Shown here: positions 34,013-42,280 of the stretch, piece by piece
How the letters are laid out: each line of letters starts with the position of its first letter
How positions within the stretch are numbered: position 1 is the stretch's first letter
Source of the DNA: Pectobacterium aquaticum
GTDB taxonomy: Bacteria; Pseudomonadota; Gammaproteobacteria; Enterobacterales; Enterobacteriaceae
DNA length: 64,000 nt
Assembly (NCBI RefSeq): GCF_003382565.3
Contig: NZ_CP086253.1
Coordinates: forward strand, 2,046,001 to 2,110,000
Direction: 5' to 3'
Made by a program: the position numbers and the translations under genes
Notes under the pieces: generated by a model
Told to the model about the DNA's origin: nothing
Seen by the model: the letters and a program-made list of their open reading frames with translations, nothing else
Database searches by the model: none

Positions 34013-34056
34013 CTAAAAATGACTCCTGAACTTACCTGTTATAGACGTAAGTATAT

Positions 34057-34072
34057 TGTTAATCGTTTGCCT
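34057..34072 (-). promoter_or_regulatory. Candidate PurR operator upstream of purR
   Basis: On the minus strand AGGCAAACGATTAACA matches the PurR consensus ACGCAAACGTTTGCGT at about ten of sixteen positions, including the central GCAAACG. Autoregulation is known for E. coli purR; this site is a prediction. Confidence 0.45.
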
Positions 34073-34401
34073 ACGTTTAATGTTCTTCTTCTAAGCTAAA
34101 AAACAGGATTTCAGAAGGAGAATGCCGAATGTTATACCGAAGGGATCTGGGTTGACGTTTTTCGACTGATACGTAGCGCTTTCATAAACAGCGGATTGTG
34201 TCCGATTTATCATGAAAGTGAAAGGGCTAATTTATATTATTAGTGATGCATTCGTCCGAGATTTTTCGCTACAATTATGAAAGAATCGTAATAACCCTAT
34301 TATTTGTGGCTTTTACTACCTAAACGGGTTTGGCTGTGAACGGTGGTGTCTTTTCATATGAAGCTTTCAGATAAAATTCGTTCGTTAATAAGGAGTAATT
34401 T

Positions 34402-34491
34402 ATGGATACAGATCTGAAGATGTCTTTGCTGACAACCATTGGTTCGCTGGCTGTGATCATCGTGTTTAGTTTTACTGCGGTGCTGAACTAA
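34402..34491 (+). CDS. ynhF: YnhF, small inner-membrane protein
   Basis: 29 residues, MDTDLKMSLLTTIGSLAVII and a short hydrophobic remainder ending TAVLN. It matches E. coli YnhF (also 29 residues, starting MSTDLKFSLVTTI) in length, N-terminal pattern and hydrophobicity, and it lies near purR in both genomes. AAGGAG lies eight bases upstream of the ATG. A single membrane helix; function unknown. It was too short to be detected as an ordinary open frame. A strong terminator follows. Confidence 0.9.
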   Translation: MDTDLKMSLLTTIGSLAVIIVFSFTAVLN

Positions 34492-34519
34492 CCGAACGGT
34501 GCCTCTGGGCGGGTTAGGC

Positions 34520-34564
34520 ATTCAGACACGTTGATGTTACATAAACGTGTCTGAATCGTTTTAT
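34520..34564 (+). terminator. Terminator after ynhF
   Basis: A 13-bp stem ATTCAGACACGTT/AACGTGTCTGAAT (34520-34532 and 34544-34556) with an 11-base loop, followed by CGTTTTAT. It starts 28 bases after the ynhF stop and its tail runs into the ERIC element. Confidence 0.85.
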
Positions 34565-34688
34565 ACCCGTCATACTTCAAGTTGTATGTGCGTTGGCTTC
34601 GTTCACTCACCCGAATCACTTACCTGAGTAAGCTCATCGGGATTCCCTCTCTTGCCGCCTTCCTACAACTCGAATTATTTAGGGTATA
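34562..34688. repeat. ERIC element (enterobacterial repetitive intergenic consensus)
   Basis: About 127 bases with imperfect inverted ends (TATACCCGTCATACTTCAAG and, in reverse, TATACCCTAAATAATTCGAG) and a central part matching the ERIC core: CTCACCCGAATCACTTAC and AGTAAGCTCATCGGGATTC correspond to the ERIC2 and ERIC1R primer sites. It lies between ynhF and mepH. Confidence 0.9.
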
Positions 34689-34708
34689 CCAGATGGTATA
34701 ATCTGCTC

Positions 34709-35560
34709 TTAACGAATCGTCTGCGGCGTCACTACACGACGCGCGCCAACGTAGTGCTCCTGCCAATAATCTTCACTCAGCTTGCTGATACGAATATCTG
34801 AGCCTGTCCGTGGCGACTGAATAAATTTTCCTTCACCCAGATAAACCCCGACGTGATCGGCTGCCCCACGATTATTGATGCGGAAGAAGACCAGATCGCC
34901 ACTTTCCAGCTCACTCTTTTTAATCGGAGCAGCATCACGCAGGTGATACATTTCGTTTGCGGTGCGTGGAATTTGGATCTTAACGACATCTTTGTAGGCG
35001 TAATAAACCAGTCCGCTACAGTCGAATCCGGTAAAAGGAGAGGAACCGCCCCAGTGGTAAGGCTTACCTATCTGACTCATCAATTTATTCATTGCGGTCG
35101 TTTTGGCATGCTGATAGCGTTTTTTATGTGCGGCGCTTAGCGCCATACCTTTTTCTGTTGGCGCTGGATTTTTATCCGCTTTCCCCTTGAGTGCGGTCTT
35201 CTTCAGTCCGGTTTTGACTCTGGCTTGGGCGGTTGTTTGTTCCTCTTCTTCAGACTTCAGCTTTTTAAGATTTTTTTTCACTAGCGCGGGCGTGCTACTT
35301 TGCGTTCTTGACGGTTTTTTTTCTGTCATTTTGCTCGCGGTGCGGGATTTGGTTTTATTGCTGACTGTAGTAGGTTCTGGTTTTTTGCTTTTGATCGGCG
35401 TCGGTGATTTAGCATTACCCTTGGTTTGGCGATTTTTCTTATTCGTTTCTGCCACGGCGTTTTTCTTCGGCGCAGAATGCGGGGTAGGCGGCGCAGCCTG
35501 AACCACGTTCAGGGATAGGTTACTGAAAAATAATATAAAAAGAGTAATAAATAAGCGCAT
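34709..35560 (-). CDS. mepH: MepH, NlpC/P60 murein endopeptidase
   Basis: 283 residues: signal peptide (about 1-22, ending VQA), a long lysine/threonine/serine-rich low-complexity linker (about 25-150) and an NlpC/P60 domain with catalytic cysteine in FDCSGLVYYAY and histidine in ADHVGVYLG. The C-terminal domain is nearly identical to E. coli MepH (YdhO), which cuts D-Ala-meso-DAP cross-links for wall growth. The linker diverges strongly. In E. coli sodB is nearby between this gene and purR; it is not present here. Confidence 0.93.
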   Translation of the reverse strand: MRLFITLFILFFSNLSLNVVQAAPPTPHSAPKKNAVAETNKKNRQTKGNAKSPTPIKSKKPEPTTVSNKTKSRTASKMTEKKPSRTQSSTPALVKKNLKKLKSEEEEQTTAQARVKTGLKKTALKGKADKNPAPTEKGMALSAAHKKRYQHAKTTAMNKLMSQIGKPYHWGGSSPFTGFDCSGLVYYAYKDVVKIQIPRTANEMYHLRDAAPIKKSELESGDLVFFRINNRGAADHVGVYLGEGKFIQSPRTGSDIRISKLSEDYWQEHYVGARRVVTPQTIR

Positions 35561-35757
35561 AATAACAGTGACCGAACATAATCCTTAACTCGCTCAATCC
35601 TCACAGTATTCCTGAAAACGGCGCCATAAAAAAGTGGGCACAGTCGCTTTATTCATACAGAATAGTGAAAAAACGTTAATAGTTATTTTTTCGATTGATT
35701 TATCAGCGTTTTCTGGCGTTGATTTCATCAATGACAAATTCCTCCAAGAGAAAATAA

Positions 35758-35786
35758 CCCCACAAAAAATGTCGTTTTTTTGTGGG
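35758..35786. other. A/T-tract hairpin in the mepH-grxD gap
   Basis: The 341-base gap between mepH and grxD holds no convincing gene. CCCACAAAAAA (35759-35769) pairs with TTTTTTTGTGGG (35775-35786) around a 5-base loop. It resembles a bidirectional terminator or the end of a small RNA, but no gene that it would serve is evident. Confidence 0.5.
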
Positions 35787-35901
35787 CAGTGGCATCGGTA
35801 CAATATCACTGAGTCAATGTCGCTGTCGTAGCACTTCTGACGGCGGCTCATGGCTAGCGTTTTGGACGTTAGCCATCCTATAGAATTAAGGAAGCAAGAA
35901 G

Positions 35902-36252
35902 ATGACGACACCGACAATTGAAAAAATTCAGCGCCAAATTGCTGAAAACCCGATTCTGCTGTACATGAAAGGCTCCCCGAAATTGCCAAGCTGCGGCTTT
36001 TCCGCGCAGACGGTTCAGGCGTTATCTGCCTGTGGCGAACGTTTTGCGTATGTTGATATTTTGCAGAATCCAGACATTCGTGCTGAACTGCCGAAATACG
36101 CGAACTGGCCGACATTCCCGCAGCTGTGGGTTGATGGTGAGCTGGTTGGCGGTTGTGATATCGTGGTAGAAATGTTTCAGCGTGGTGAACTGCAACCGCT
36201 GATCAAAGAAACGGCAGACAAATATAAAGCGCAGCAGGCCGAGCAAGAGTAA
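35902..36252 (+). CDS. grxD: Grx4, monothiol glutaredoxin
   Basis: 116 residues with the monothiol active site CGFS (in LPSCGFSAQT, about residue 31) and the glutathione-binding WPTFPQLWVDGELVGG stretch. Such glutaredoxins bind a 2Fe-2S cluster with glutathione and pass clusters to target proteins, often with BolA partners. A GGAAG ribosome site lies upstream. It is convergent with rnt and a bidirectional terminator lies between them. Same neighbours as in E. coli. Confidence 0.97.
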   Translation: MTTPTIEKIQRQIAENPILLYMKGSPKLPSCGFSAQTVQALSACGERFAYVDILQNPDIRAELPKYANWPTFPQLWVDGELVGGCDIVVEMFQRGELQPLIKETADKYKAQQAEQE

Positions 36253-36313
36253 TGCTTTCGTCCTGCGTAATGACGATGTCAAATGTTATTACGATGCGTG
36301 CGTGAATCCTTCC

Positions 36314-36342
36314 AACGGGTGCTTTTATGGCACCCGTTTTTT
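36314..36342 (+). terminator. Terminator between grxD and rnt
   Basis: A 9-bp stem AACGGGTGC/GCACCCGTT (36314-36322 and 36330-36338) is followed by TTTT. It starts 62 bases after the grxD stop and ends just before the rnt stop. Confidence 0.88.
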
Positions 36343-36355
36343 GATCTCAATCTTT

Positions 36356-37027
36356 TCAGTCTTCGCCTGATGCGTCTTCCCGCGAATTTTCTTCCAGTGC
36401 GATCGGCCATCCGCCCAGACGTTTCCAGCGGTTCACCAACTCACAGAACAGCAATGCCGTCTGGTTGGTGTCATACAGCGCGGAGTGGGCCTGGCTGGAG
36501 TCAAACGCTATTCCTGCGGTAATACAAGCTTTAGCAAGAACCGTTTGGCCTAACACCAGTCCGCTGAGAGCCGCGGTATCAAAAGTGGCGAAAGGATGGA
36601 ATGGATTACGTTTCAGGCTACAGCGCTCGGCTGCTGCAGCCATAAAGCTATGATCGAACGTGGCATTATGCGCCACGATAATCGCGCGGTTGCAGCCTTG
36701 ATCTTTGATCCCTTTACGCACGACTTTGAAAATTTCATGCAGCGCGTCATATTCGCTTACTGCGCCACGTAGCGGATTGGTAGGGTCAATACCGTTAAAC
36801 GCCAGTGCGGCGGGTTCCAGAATCGCACCCTCAAATGGCTCGACATGAAAATGTAGCGTTTCATCTGGCTGTAACCAACCGTCTTGATCCATTTTTAAGG
36901 TTACCGCCGCAACTTCCAGCAAGGCATCGGTTTTCGCATTAAATCCGGCGGTTTCAACATCAATCACTACCGGGTAAAATCCACGAAAACGGCCGCTCAG
37001 GGCGTTCAGATCACTTTTATCAGCCAT
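36356..37027 (-). CDS. rnt: RNase T, 3'-5' exoribonuclease
   Basis: 223 residues from the ATG at 37027 (MADKSDLNAL); an in-frame ATG at 37048 is less likely. DEDDh exonuclease motifs: FYPVVIDVETAGFNAKTDA (Exo I), VAHNATFDHSF (Exo II) and the histidine in SSQAHSALYDTNQTA (Exo III). It trims the 3' ends of tRNAs and other stable RNAs. Near full-length match to E. coli RNase T. It is 148 bases downstream of gloA on the same strand. Confidence 0.96.
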   Translation of the reverse strand: MADKSDLNALSGRFRGFYPVVIDVETAGFNAKTDALLEVAAVTLKMDQDGWLQPDETLHFHVEPFEGAILEPAALAFNGIDPTNPLRGAVSEYDALHEIFKVVRKGIKDQGCNRAIIVAHNATFDHSFMAAAAERCSLKRNPFHPFATFDTAALSGLVLGQTVLAKACITAGIAFDSSQAHSALYDTNQTALLFCELVNRWKRLGGWPIALEENSREDASGED

Positions 37028-37175
37028 TTTTCTCTTAATTGTTAGCAAAACGCAGCGCGCATTATTGCAAATTTTGGCCGGAGATGCAGCATGCCCGTTG
37101 CGGTTTCAAAGGGTGGAGATAGCAGAAGAAGAGGGAGAACAGGTGCCGATGCAGCACCTGTAGAATGCGAGGGAA

Positions 37176-37583
37176 TTAGTGACCGATGCCGTTACCGGCG
37201 TGTGCGTTCTCGATCAATTCGATTTTATAACCGTCTGGATCTTCGATGAACGCGATCACGGTCGTACCGCCTTTGACCGGGCCCGCTTCGCGCGTGACAT
37301 TGCCACCTGCTTTGCGGATACGCTCACAGGTTGCGGCAACATCGTCAACGCCCAGCGCGATATGACCATAGGCGTTGCCCAAATCATAGCTGTCGACGCC
37401 CCAGTTGTAGGTCAATTCGATAACCGCACCTTCGCTCTCTTCGGTATAACCGACGAAAGCCAACGTATATTTGTATTCGGTATTCTCGCTGGTGCGCAGC
37501 ACGCGCATGCCCAGGATTTGGGTATAGAAATCGATAGAACGTTGTAAATCGCCAACACGCAGCATGGTGTGAAGTAAGCGCAT
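37176..37583 (-). CDS. gloA: Glyoxalase I (lactoylglutathione lyase)
   Basis: 135 residues, the E. coli GloA length. Metal ligands are in place: H5 (MRLLHTML), the glutamate in VIELTYNW, the histidine in YGHIALG and the glutamate in YKIELIE. It converts the hemithioacetal of methylglyoxal and glutathione to lactoylglutathione. In E. coli gloA sits behind nemR-nemA; those genes are not here, and gloA appears to have its own promoter in the 288-base gap shared with ydhL. Confidence 0.97.
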   Translation of the reverse strand: MRLLHTMLRVGDLQRSIDFYTQILGMRVLRTSENTEYKYTLAFVGYTEESEGAVIELTYNWGVDSYDLGNAYGHIALGVDDVAATCERIRKAGGNVTREAGPVKGGTTVIAFIEDPDGYKIELIENAHAGNGIGH

Positions 37584-37871
37584 AGTGTCCTCGTTAAAAG
37601 TGCAACAAAGAGGGAAGTATAGCGTTGTGACTCTACCGAGTCCAAGCTGTTGGGATGATGCTAAAAATGCGACACTTCGGTAAGGTTTGTGTTAAAACGT
37701 ACTCTCAGGAGGGGTAAATAGCGCGTTGGGTCAATTTTAGGCTGCCTGACGTGTAAAAAAATCGTCAGTTATTACAATGGTTACCTAATTATTTTCATTG
37801 TGACTGTCCGTTTGGGCTTGCCAGCGGTAAAGAACAGGGCTTCAATAAATAGAGTTGTCGCAGGAGGTGTT

Positions 37872-38111
37872 GTGCCAGAGCAACTTGAACTCTTTGTTGT
37901 CCCTAATCCATGCCGTGGCATTTGTCAGACGGATGAAGGCGGATATTGTCGCGGTTGCTTTCGCAGTCGTAATGAGCGCTTTAGTTGGGGCCAAATGAGT
38001 GATGCGCAGAAACAGGATGTGCTGCGTTTGTGTCGGCAGAGAATGAAACGGTCACAGCGTTCAGAGAAACCCGATACACCAGCAGAGTCCCGTCAGCCAT
38101 CGTTGTTCTAA
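37872..38111 (+). CDS. ydhL: YdhL, DUF1289 cysteine-rich protein
   Basis: 79 residues from the GTG at 37872, which has AGGAGG five bases upstream; an in-frame GTG at 37800 adds an unrelated leader. The DUF1289 pattern is complete: PCRGICQTDEGGYCRGCFRSRNE followed by WGQMSDAQKQDVLRLCRQR. The spaced cysteines suggest metal binding. Function unknown. It is divergent from gloA, as in E. coli. Confidence 0.9.
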   Translation: MPEQLELFVVPNPCRGICQTDEGGYCRGCFRSRNERFSWGQMSDAQKQDVLRLCRQRMKRSQRSEKPDTPAESRQPSLF

Positions 38112-38339
38112 GTTATCTTGTCTTAGATGATCTATTTACGTGAAATTTTGTTTAAGCAACGCAGGCGCGTTCGGATTGAATAAAATAAGCCTGAGATCAT
38201 TTTTAAAAGACGTTTATTTGATAGAATCCATTTCATATGGAGCTATTTTTACAACAATAAAGTCATTTTTTATTTTTATAAATCAGAGTTGATTGCAATC
38301 CAGGGATATAACTTAGCGTGCTAACAATAAGGAGAGGTG

Positions 38340-38777
38340 ATGGAATTGCCATTAGGATCTGATTTAGCCCGTCTGGTGCGCGTATGGCGTGCACTGGTCG
38401 ATCATCGATTAAAACCACTTGAACTGACTCAAACGCATTGGGTCACGTTGCATAACATATACCATCTACCCCCTGGGCAGTCGCAGATTCAACTCGCCAA
38501 AGCGATAGGTATTGAGCAACCCTCATTAGTCCGAACACTGGATCAGCTTGAGGAAAAAGGGTTAATCACTCGCCACGTTTGTGCACACGATCGTCGGGCA
38601 AAACGTATTATGCTGACCGAATCAGCAGAGCCAATCATACAGGCAGTCAATGGTGTAATTAGCCATACACGTAGTGAAGTCTTATTTGGAATTACGCCGG
38701 AGCAGGTGGATGAATTAGCGCTACTGGTTTCGCGTCTTGAGAAAAATATATTGGCATTACATGAAAATCAAGCGTAG
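38340..38777 (+). CDS. slyA: SlyA/Hor, MarR-family virulence and stress regulator
   Basis: 145 residues from ATG 38340; a GTG at 38337 is in frame but too close to AAGGAG. The winged helix is ELTQTHWVTLHNIYHLPPGQSQIQLAKAIGIEQPSLVRTLDQLEEKGL with wing DRRAKRIMLTE. The protein is close to E. coli SlyA; the Pectobacterium homologue is known as Hor and affects exoenzymes and antibiotic production. It usually counters H-NS silencing. It is convergent with slyB. Confidence 0.93.
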   Translation: MELPLGSDLARLVRVWRALVDHRLKPLELTQTHWVTLHNIYHLPPGQSQIQLAKAIGIEQPSLVRTLDQLEEKGLITRHVCAHDRRAKRIMLTESAEPIIQAVNGVISHTRSEVLFGITPEQVDELALLVSRLEKNILALHENQA

Positions 38778-38868
38778 CTAAATTTAGGTTACGCAGAGGG
38801 AGAATTAAATCCCGGCAATATCACCAGTATCGATTATTGGTTATTTATTCCGGGAGTTGATTATTCGT

Positions 38869-38903
38869 TGTGACGATCGCCACACTCTGCGGCGATCGTC
38901 ACA
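38869..38903. terminator. Bidirectional stem-loop between slyA and slyB
   Basis: A perfect 13-bp stem TGTGACGATCGCC/GGCGATCGTCACA (38869-38881 and 38891-38903) with a 9-base loop lies just after the slyB stop and 92 bases after slyA. There is no clear T-run on either side, so termination is probable but not certain. Confidence 0.6.
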
Positions 38904-38908
38904 CAGCA

Positions 38909-39376
38909 TTAGCGTGGGGAGACGGTAATACTGCGGCCATTGCTGGCCATGGCAACGCGTTGGCCCGCGCTGAATTTCGTATCACCTTGCTTCTGTACCA
39001 CCATAATGGTACTGCCGTCATCACGACGAATTTCCAATTCTACACCCTGTGTGCGGTTCAGCGCACTCGTAGCGCTTTGACCCGCTACACCACCGGCTAC
39101 TGCCCCTGCCGCCGTCGCCAGGCTACGACCAGAACCACCGCCGATAGTGTTGCCCAAGAAACCACCCAGCACCGCACCGCCCAGTGCGCCGATCACGTTA
39201 GAATCTTCTCCCGCCTGAATTTGAACCGGACGCATAGAAACAATCGTACCGTAGGTCACGGTCTGCACTTGTTTAGCTTCGGATGCGCTGTAAACATCAC
39301 CTGAAAGCGTACTGGTATTAGCACAACCAGCCAGCGTGATACCAGCAAGGGTAACCACAAGTAAACGCTTCATCAT
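38909..39376 (-). CDS. slyB: SlyB, outer membrane lipoprotein
   Basis: 155 residues. Lipoprotein signal with lipobox LAGC (cysteine at about residue 18), then a glycine-zipper stretch (GALGGAVLGGFLGNTIGGGSGRSLATAAGAVAGGVAGQ) and a short SH3-like C-terminus (GVELEIRRDDGSTIMVVQK). SlyB stabilises the outer membrane under PhoPQ-type stress in enterobacteria. Starts MMKR where E. coli has MIKR. No PhoP box was identified by eye in the upstream gap. Confidence 0.96.
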   Translation of the reverse strand: MMKRLLVVTLAGITLAGCANTSTLSGDVYSASEAKQVQTVTYGTIVSMRPVQIQAGEDSNVIGALGGAVLGGFLGNTIGGGSGRSLATAAGAVAGGVAGQSATSALNRTQGVELEIRRDDGSTIMVVQKQGDTKFSAGQRVAMASNGRSITVSPR

Positions 39377-39725
39377 AATACGAACTCCTTAATCGCGAAT
39401 ATGTCGGGCTGGCTCAGCCGCGGCCGACGCAGTGTTATACCAATAAATTATGGTCTGGCTCAGTGTAGCATGCCACTCTTTTTACTCTTTTTTTCAGAAT
39501 ATAATAGTGCGCATAAATTGCATATAAACAGAAGGATAAATCGCATGAAAAATGGTTTTTTTTGTAGCAAATATTATCAACATTCCACTTTTGGTTAAAA
39601 CCTAACCCGTGTGGAAAAAACGTAAAAATTTTAATAATTCAGCGTGTTAACGTGCTACTTTTATTCTCAACGTAACGGTTCTTATCGGTGTTCTCTTTTT
39701 ATCCCACAGGGGCAAAGGCTATACA
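39377..39725. other. Noncoding slyB-anmK divergent gap
   Basis: 349 bases, AT-rich in the right half. It must hold the promoters of both genes. No protein gene or strong repeat seen. Confidence 0.5.
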
Positions 39726-40838
39726 ATGAGATCAGGCAGATATATTGGCGTAATGTCCGGCACCAGCCTTGATGGTGTGGATGTTGTGCTAGCCGCGATT
39801 GATGAACATACGGTTGCTCAGCAGGCCAGCTACTGTCACCCGATACCGCAGGACATCAAAATGGCCATTCTGGGGATGTGTCAGGGGCAGGCGATAACGC
39901 TGTCGGCGCTGGGGCAGTTGGATACGCGTCTGGGCATCTTGTTTGCCGAAGCCGTGCTGACGCTGCTTAAAGAGACGGAACTGAGTGCGGAGGACATCAC
40001 CGCGATTGGCTGCCACGGGCAGACGGTCTGGCATGAACCCACGGGCGATGCGCCTTGCACGTTGCAGATCGGCGATAATAATCGTGTTGCCGCCTTGACT
40101 GGCATCACGACCGTGGGGGATTTTCGCCGCCGCGATTTGGCTTATGGCGGGCAGGGCGCTCCGCTGGTGCCATCGTTCCACCATGCGTTGCTGTTGCATC
40201 CTGTCGAACGACGTATCGTACTCAACATTGGTGGCATCGCCAATCTGTCGCTGTTGGTGCCGGGGGCGCCCGTGCGTGGCTACGACACCGGTCCCGGGAA
40301 TATGCTGTTGGATGCCTGGATCTGGCGGCACTGCGCGCAGCCGTATGATAAAGACGCCGTGTGGGCGATGAGCGGTCAGGTAAATCCGCTATTGCTACGC
40401 CGCATGTTGACCGACCCTTATTTTGCGTTGCGAGCGCCTAAAAGCACTGGCCGTGAGTATTTCAATCTGGGCTGGCTGGAAAGAATGCTGGCTGGCCTGT
40501 CGCCGATAGCGCCGCAGGATGTTCAGGCTACGCTGGTTGAGTTAACGGCTATGAGCATCGCTGAACAGGTGCTGTTGGTCGGTGGATGTGAACGCTTACT
40601 GGTTTGCGGCGGTGGCGCACGTAATCCGCTCATTATGGCGCGTCTCTCGGCGCTGCTGCCGGGCATTGAAGTCAGCACGACGGATGAATGTGGCGTGAGC
40701 GGCGATGATATGGAAGCGCTGGCATTTGCCTGGCTGGCGTCCCGCACGCTATCAGGGTTGCCGGGCAATCTGCCGTCTGTCACGGGAGCGAGTCAGGAAA
40801 CGGTGTTAGGCGCGATTTATCCAGTCAATGCGGATTAA
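39726..40838 (+). CDS. anmK: Anhydro-N-acetylmuramic acid kinase
   Basis: 370 residues, ASKHA-fold sugar kinase: phosphate loop VMSGTSLDGVDVVLA near the start, GCHGQTVWHEP, the adenosine/phosphate region LNIGGIANLSLL and PVRGYDTGPGNMLLDAW, and a C-terminal VCGGGARNPLIM motif. It converts anhydroMurNAc from wall recycling to MurNAc-6-phosphate. In E. coli it occupies the same slot between slyB and mliC. Confidence 0.96.
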   Translation: MRSGRYIGVMSGTSLDGVDVVLAAIDEHTVAQQASYCHPIPQDIKMAILGMCQGQAITLSALGQLDTRLGILFAEAVLTLLKETELSAEDITAIGCHGQTVWHEPTGDAPCTLQIGDNNRVAALTGITTVGDFRRRDLAYGGQGAPLVPSFHHALLLHPVERRIVLNIGGIANLSLLVPGAPVRGYDTGPGNMLLDAWIWRHCAQPYDKDAVWAMSGQVNPLLLRRMLTDPYFALRAPKSTGREYFNLGWLERMLAGLSPIAPQDVQATLVELTAMSIAEQVLLVGGCERLLVCGGGARNPLIMARLSALLPGIEVSTTDECGVSGDDMEALAFAWLASRTLSGLPGNLPSVTGASQETVLGAIYPVNAD

Positions 40839-40936
40839 TCAGATTTTGCCGAGAGGTTCATCGTTATCCTCTTGTTAAACTTAAATGCGCGGCAGCGTCA
40901 GTTGCCGTCATCGACAAGAATGACAGGAGAAAAATA

Positions 40937-41254
40937 ATGAAACGATTGCTGACAGGGACAGTGCTGATTCTGCTGAGTGGATGCAGTTATTTTGGTCATA
41001 AACAGACGGTGGAAACGCTGCATTATCAATGTGGGACAATGCCGCTAACCGTGACGTTACAGCAGGGCGGTGAAGCGGCTCCGCAGGTGAGTTTCTTGCT
41101 GGATGGCGAACGTCTCACGCTACCTCAAGTGGTGTCCGCGTCTGGCGTCAGATACAGCAATGACACCTACACCTTCTGGAGCAAAGGCGATCGTGCATTT
41201 ATCCAACGGGGTGAACGGGTTATCATAGACGACTGTGTGTTGGCACCGAGGTAA
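40937..41254 (+). CDS. mliC: MliC, membrane-bound C-type lysozyme inhibitor
   Basis: 105 residues. Lipoprotein signal with LLSGC (cysteine at residue 16), followed by the eight-stranded barrel typical of MliC/PliC (LHYQCGTMPLTVTLQ, VSFLLDGERLTLPQV, YSNDTYTFWSKGDRAFIQRG) and the two conserved cysteines (YQC and DDC). It protects the wall against lysozyme. AGGAG lies eight bases upstream of the start. Between anmK and pdxH, as in E. coli. Confidence 0.93.
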   Translation: MKRLLTGTVLILLSGCSYFGHKQTVETLHYQCGTMPLTVTLQQGGEAAPQVSFLLDGERLTLPQVVSASGVRYSNDTYTFWSKGDRAFIQRGERVIIDDCVLAPR

Positions 41255-41361
41255 CTGACGCCGCACGGTCGCGGTGTCGCTGCTGATTGCGATTTTTCGG
41301 GTACGGGAGCAGAATGGGATTTTCGCCCGCTTCTGGCCCGACATTGCGACAGCAGGATATT

Positions 41362-42045
41362 ATGACTCAGGAACGCTCCCCTTCTGACGGTACGCCTCTT
41401 ATTCAACCCGCCGATATTGCTGATATCCGCCGTGAATACACGCGTGGAGGACTTCGCCGTAGCGATCTTCCCGCGAACCCGCTGGATTTATTTGAACGCT
41501 GGCTAAAGCAGGCCTGCGACGCAAAACTGGCCGATCCTACCGCGATGTCCGTTGCGACCGTGGATGAGCACGGGCAGCCTTACCAGCGTATCGTTCTGCT
41601 GAAACACTATGATGAGAAAGGCATGGTGTTTTATACCAATATGGGCAGCCGCAAAGCCCATCATCTGGAAAACAATCCACGTATCAGCCTGCTGTTCCCT
41701 TGGCATATGCTAGAGCGGCAGGTCATGGTGCTGGGACGCGTAGAGAAGCTGCCGGCGCTTGAGGTGCTGAAATATTTCCACAGCCGCCCGAAAGACAGCC
41801 AGATTGGCGCGTGGGTATCCAAGCAATCCAGCCGGATTTCAGCGCGTGGCGTGCTGGAAAGCAAATTTTTGGAATTGAAGCAAAAATTCCAGAATGGCGA
41901 GGTGCCTTTGCCGAGCTTCTGGGGTGGCTTCCGCGTTGTTATCGATTCTGTCGAGTTTTGGCAGGGCGGTGAACACCGTCTGCATGACCGATTTTTCTAC
42001 CAGCGGCAGGACGAGGGCTGGCAGATCGATCGTTTAGCGCCCTAA
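41362..42045 (+). CDS. pdxH: Pyridoxamine 5'-phosphate oxidase
   Basis: 227 residues from the ATG at 41362 (MTQERSPSDGTP); the longer frame from 41287 lacks support. FMN-binding split-barrel motifs QRIVLLKHYDEKGMVFYTN, RISLLFPW and the C-terminal FWGGFRVVIDSVEFWQGGEHRLHDRF are present. It makes pyridoxal phosphate from PNP or PMP. About nine residues longer at the N-terminus than E. coli PdxH. The next 235 bases before tyrS hold no gene. Confidence 0.95.
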   Translation: MTQERSPSDGTPLIQPADIADIRREYTRGGLRRSDLPANPLDLFERWLKQACDAKLADPTAMSVATVDEHGQPYQRIVLLKHYDEKGMVFYTNMGSRKAHHLENNPRISLLFPWHMLERQVMVLGRVEKLPALEVLKYFHSRPKDSQIGAWVSKQSSRISARGVLESKFLELKQKFQNGEVPLPSFWGGFRVVIDSVEFWQGGEHRLHDRFFYQRQDEGWQIDRLAP

Positions 42046-42280
42046 TCGCGAAATATCCGTGTTAAACGCTGGCGCTCCTACCATCAGCACTTTATCCTAT
42101 GAAGTTTCGCGCTGACTGGGCATTGCGCGGCGATATGGCGTTCATAACCTGTTGCATAAAGTTATGTAGCAGCGAAATCATCATGCGACAGCAGGCAGGT
42201 ATGCTGCGCATCTCTCACGGCGTGGTGCGTAAACCCAACGGGAACGTAACAGCCTGTTTTTTCTAAAAATGGAGTTATCG

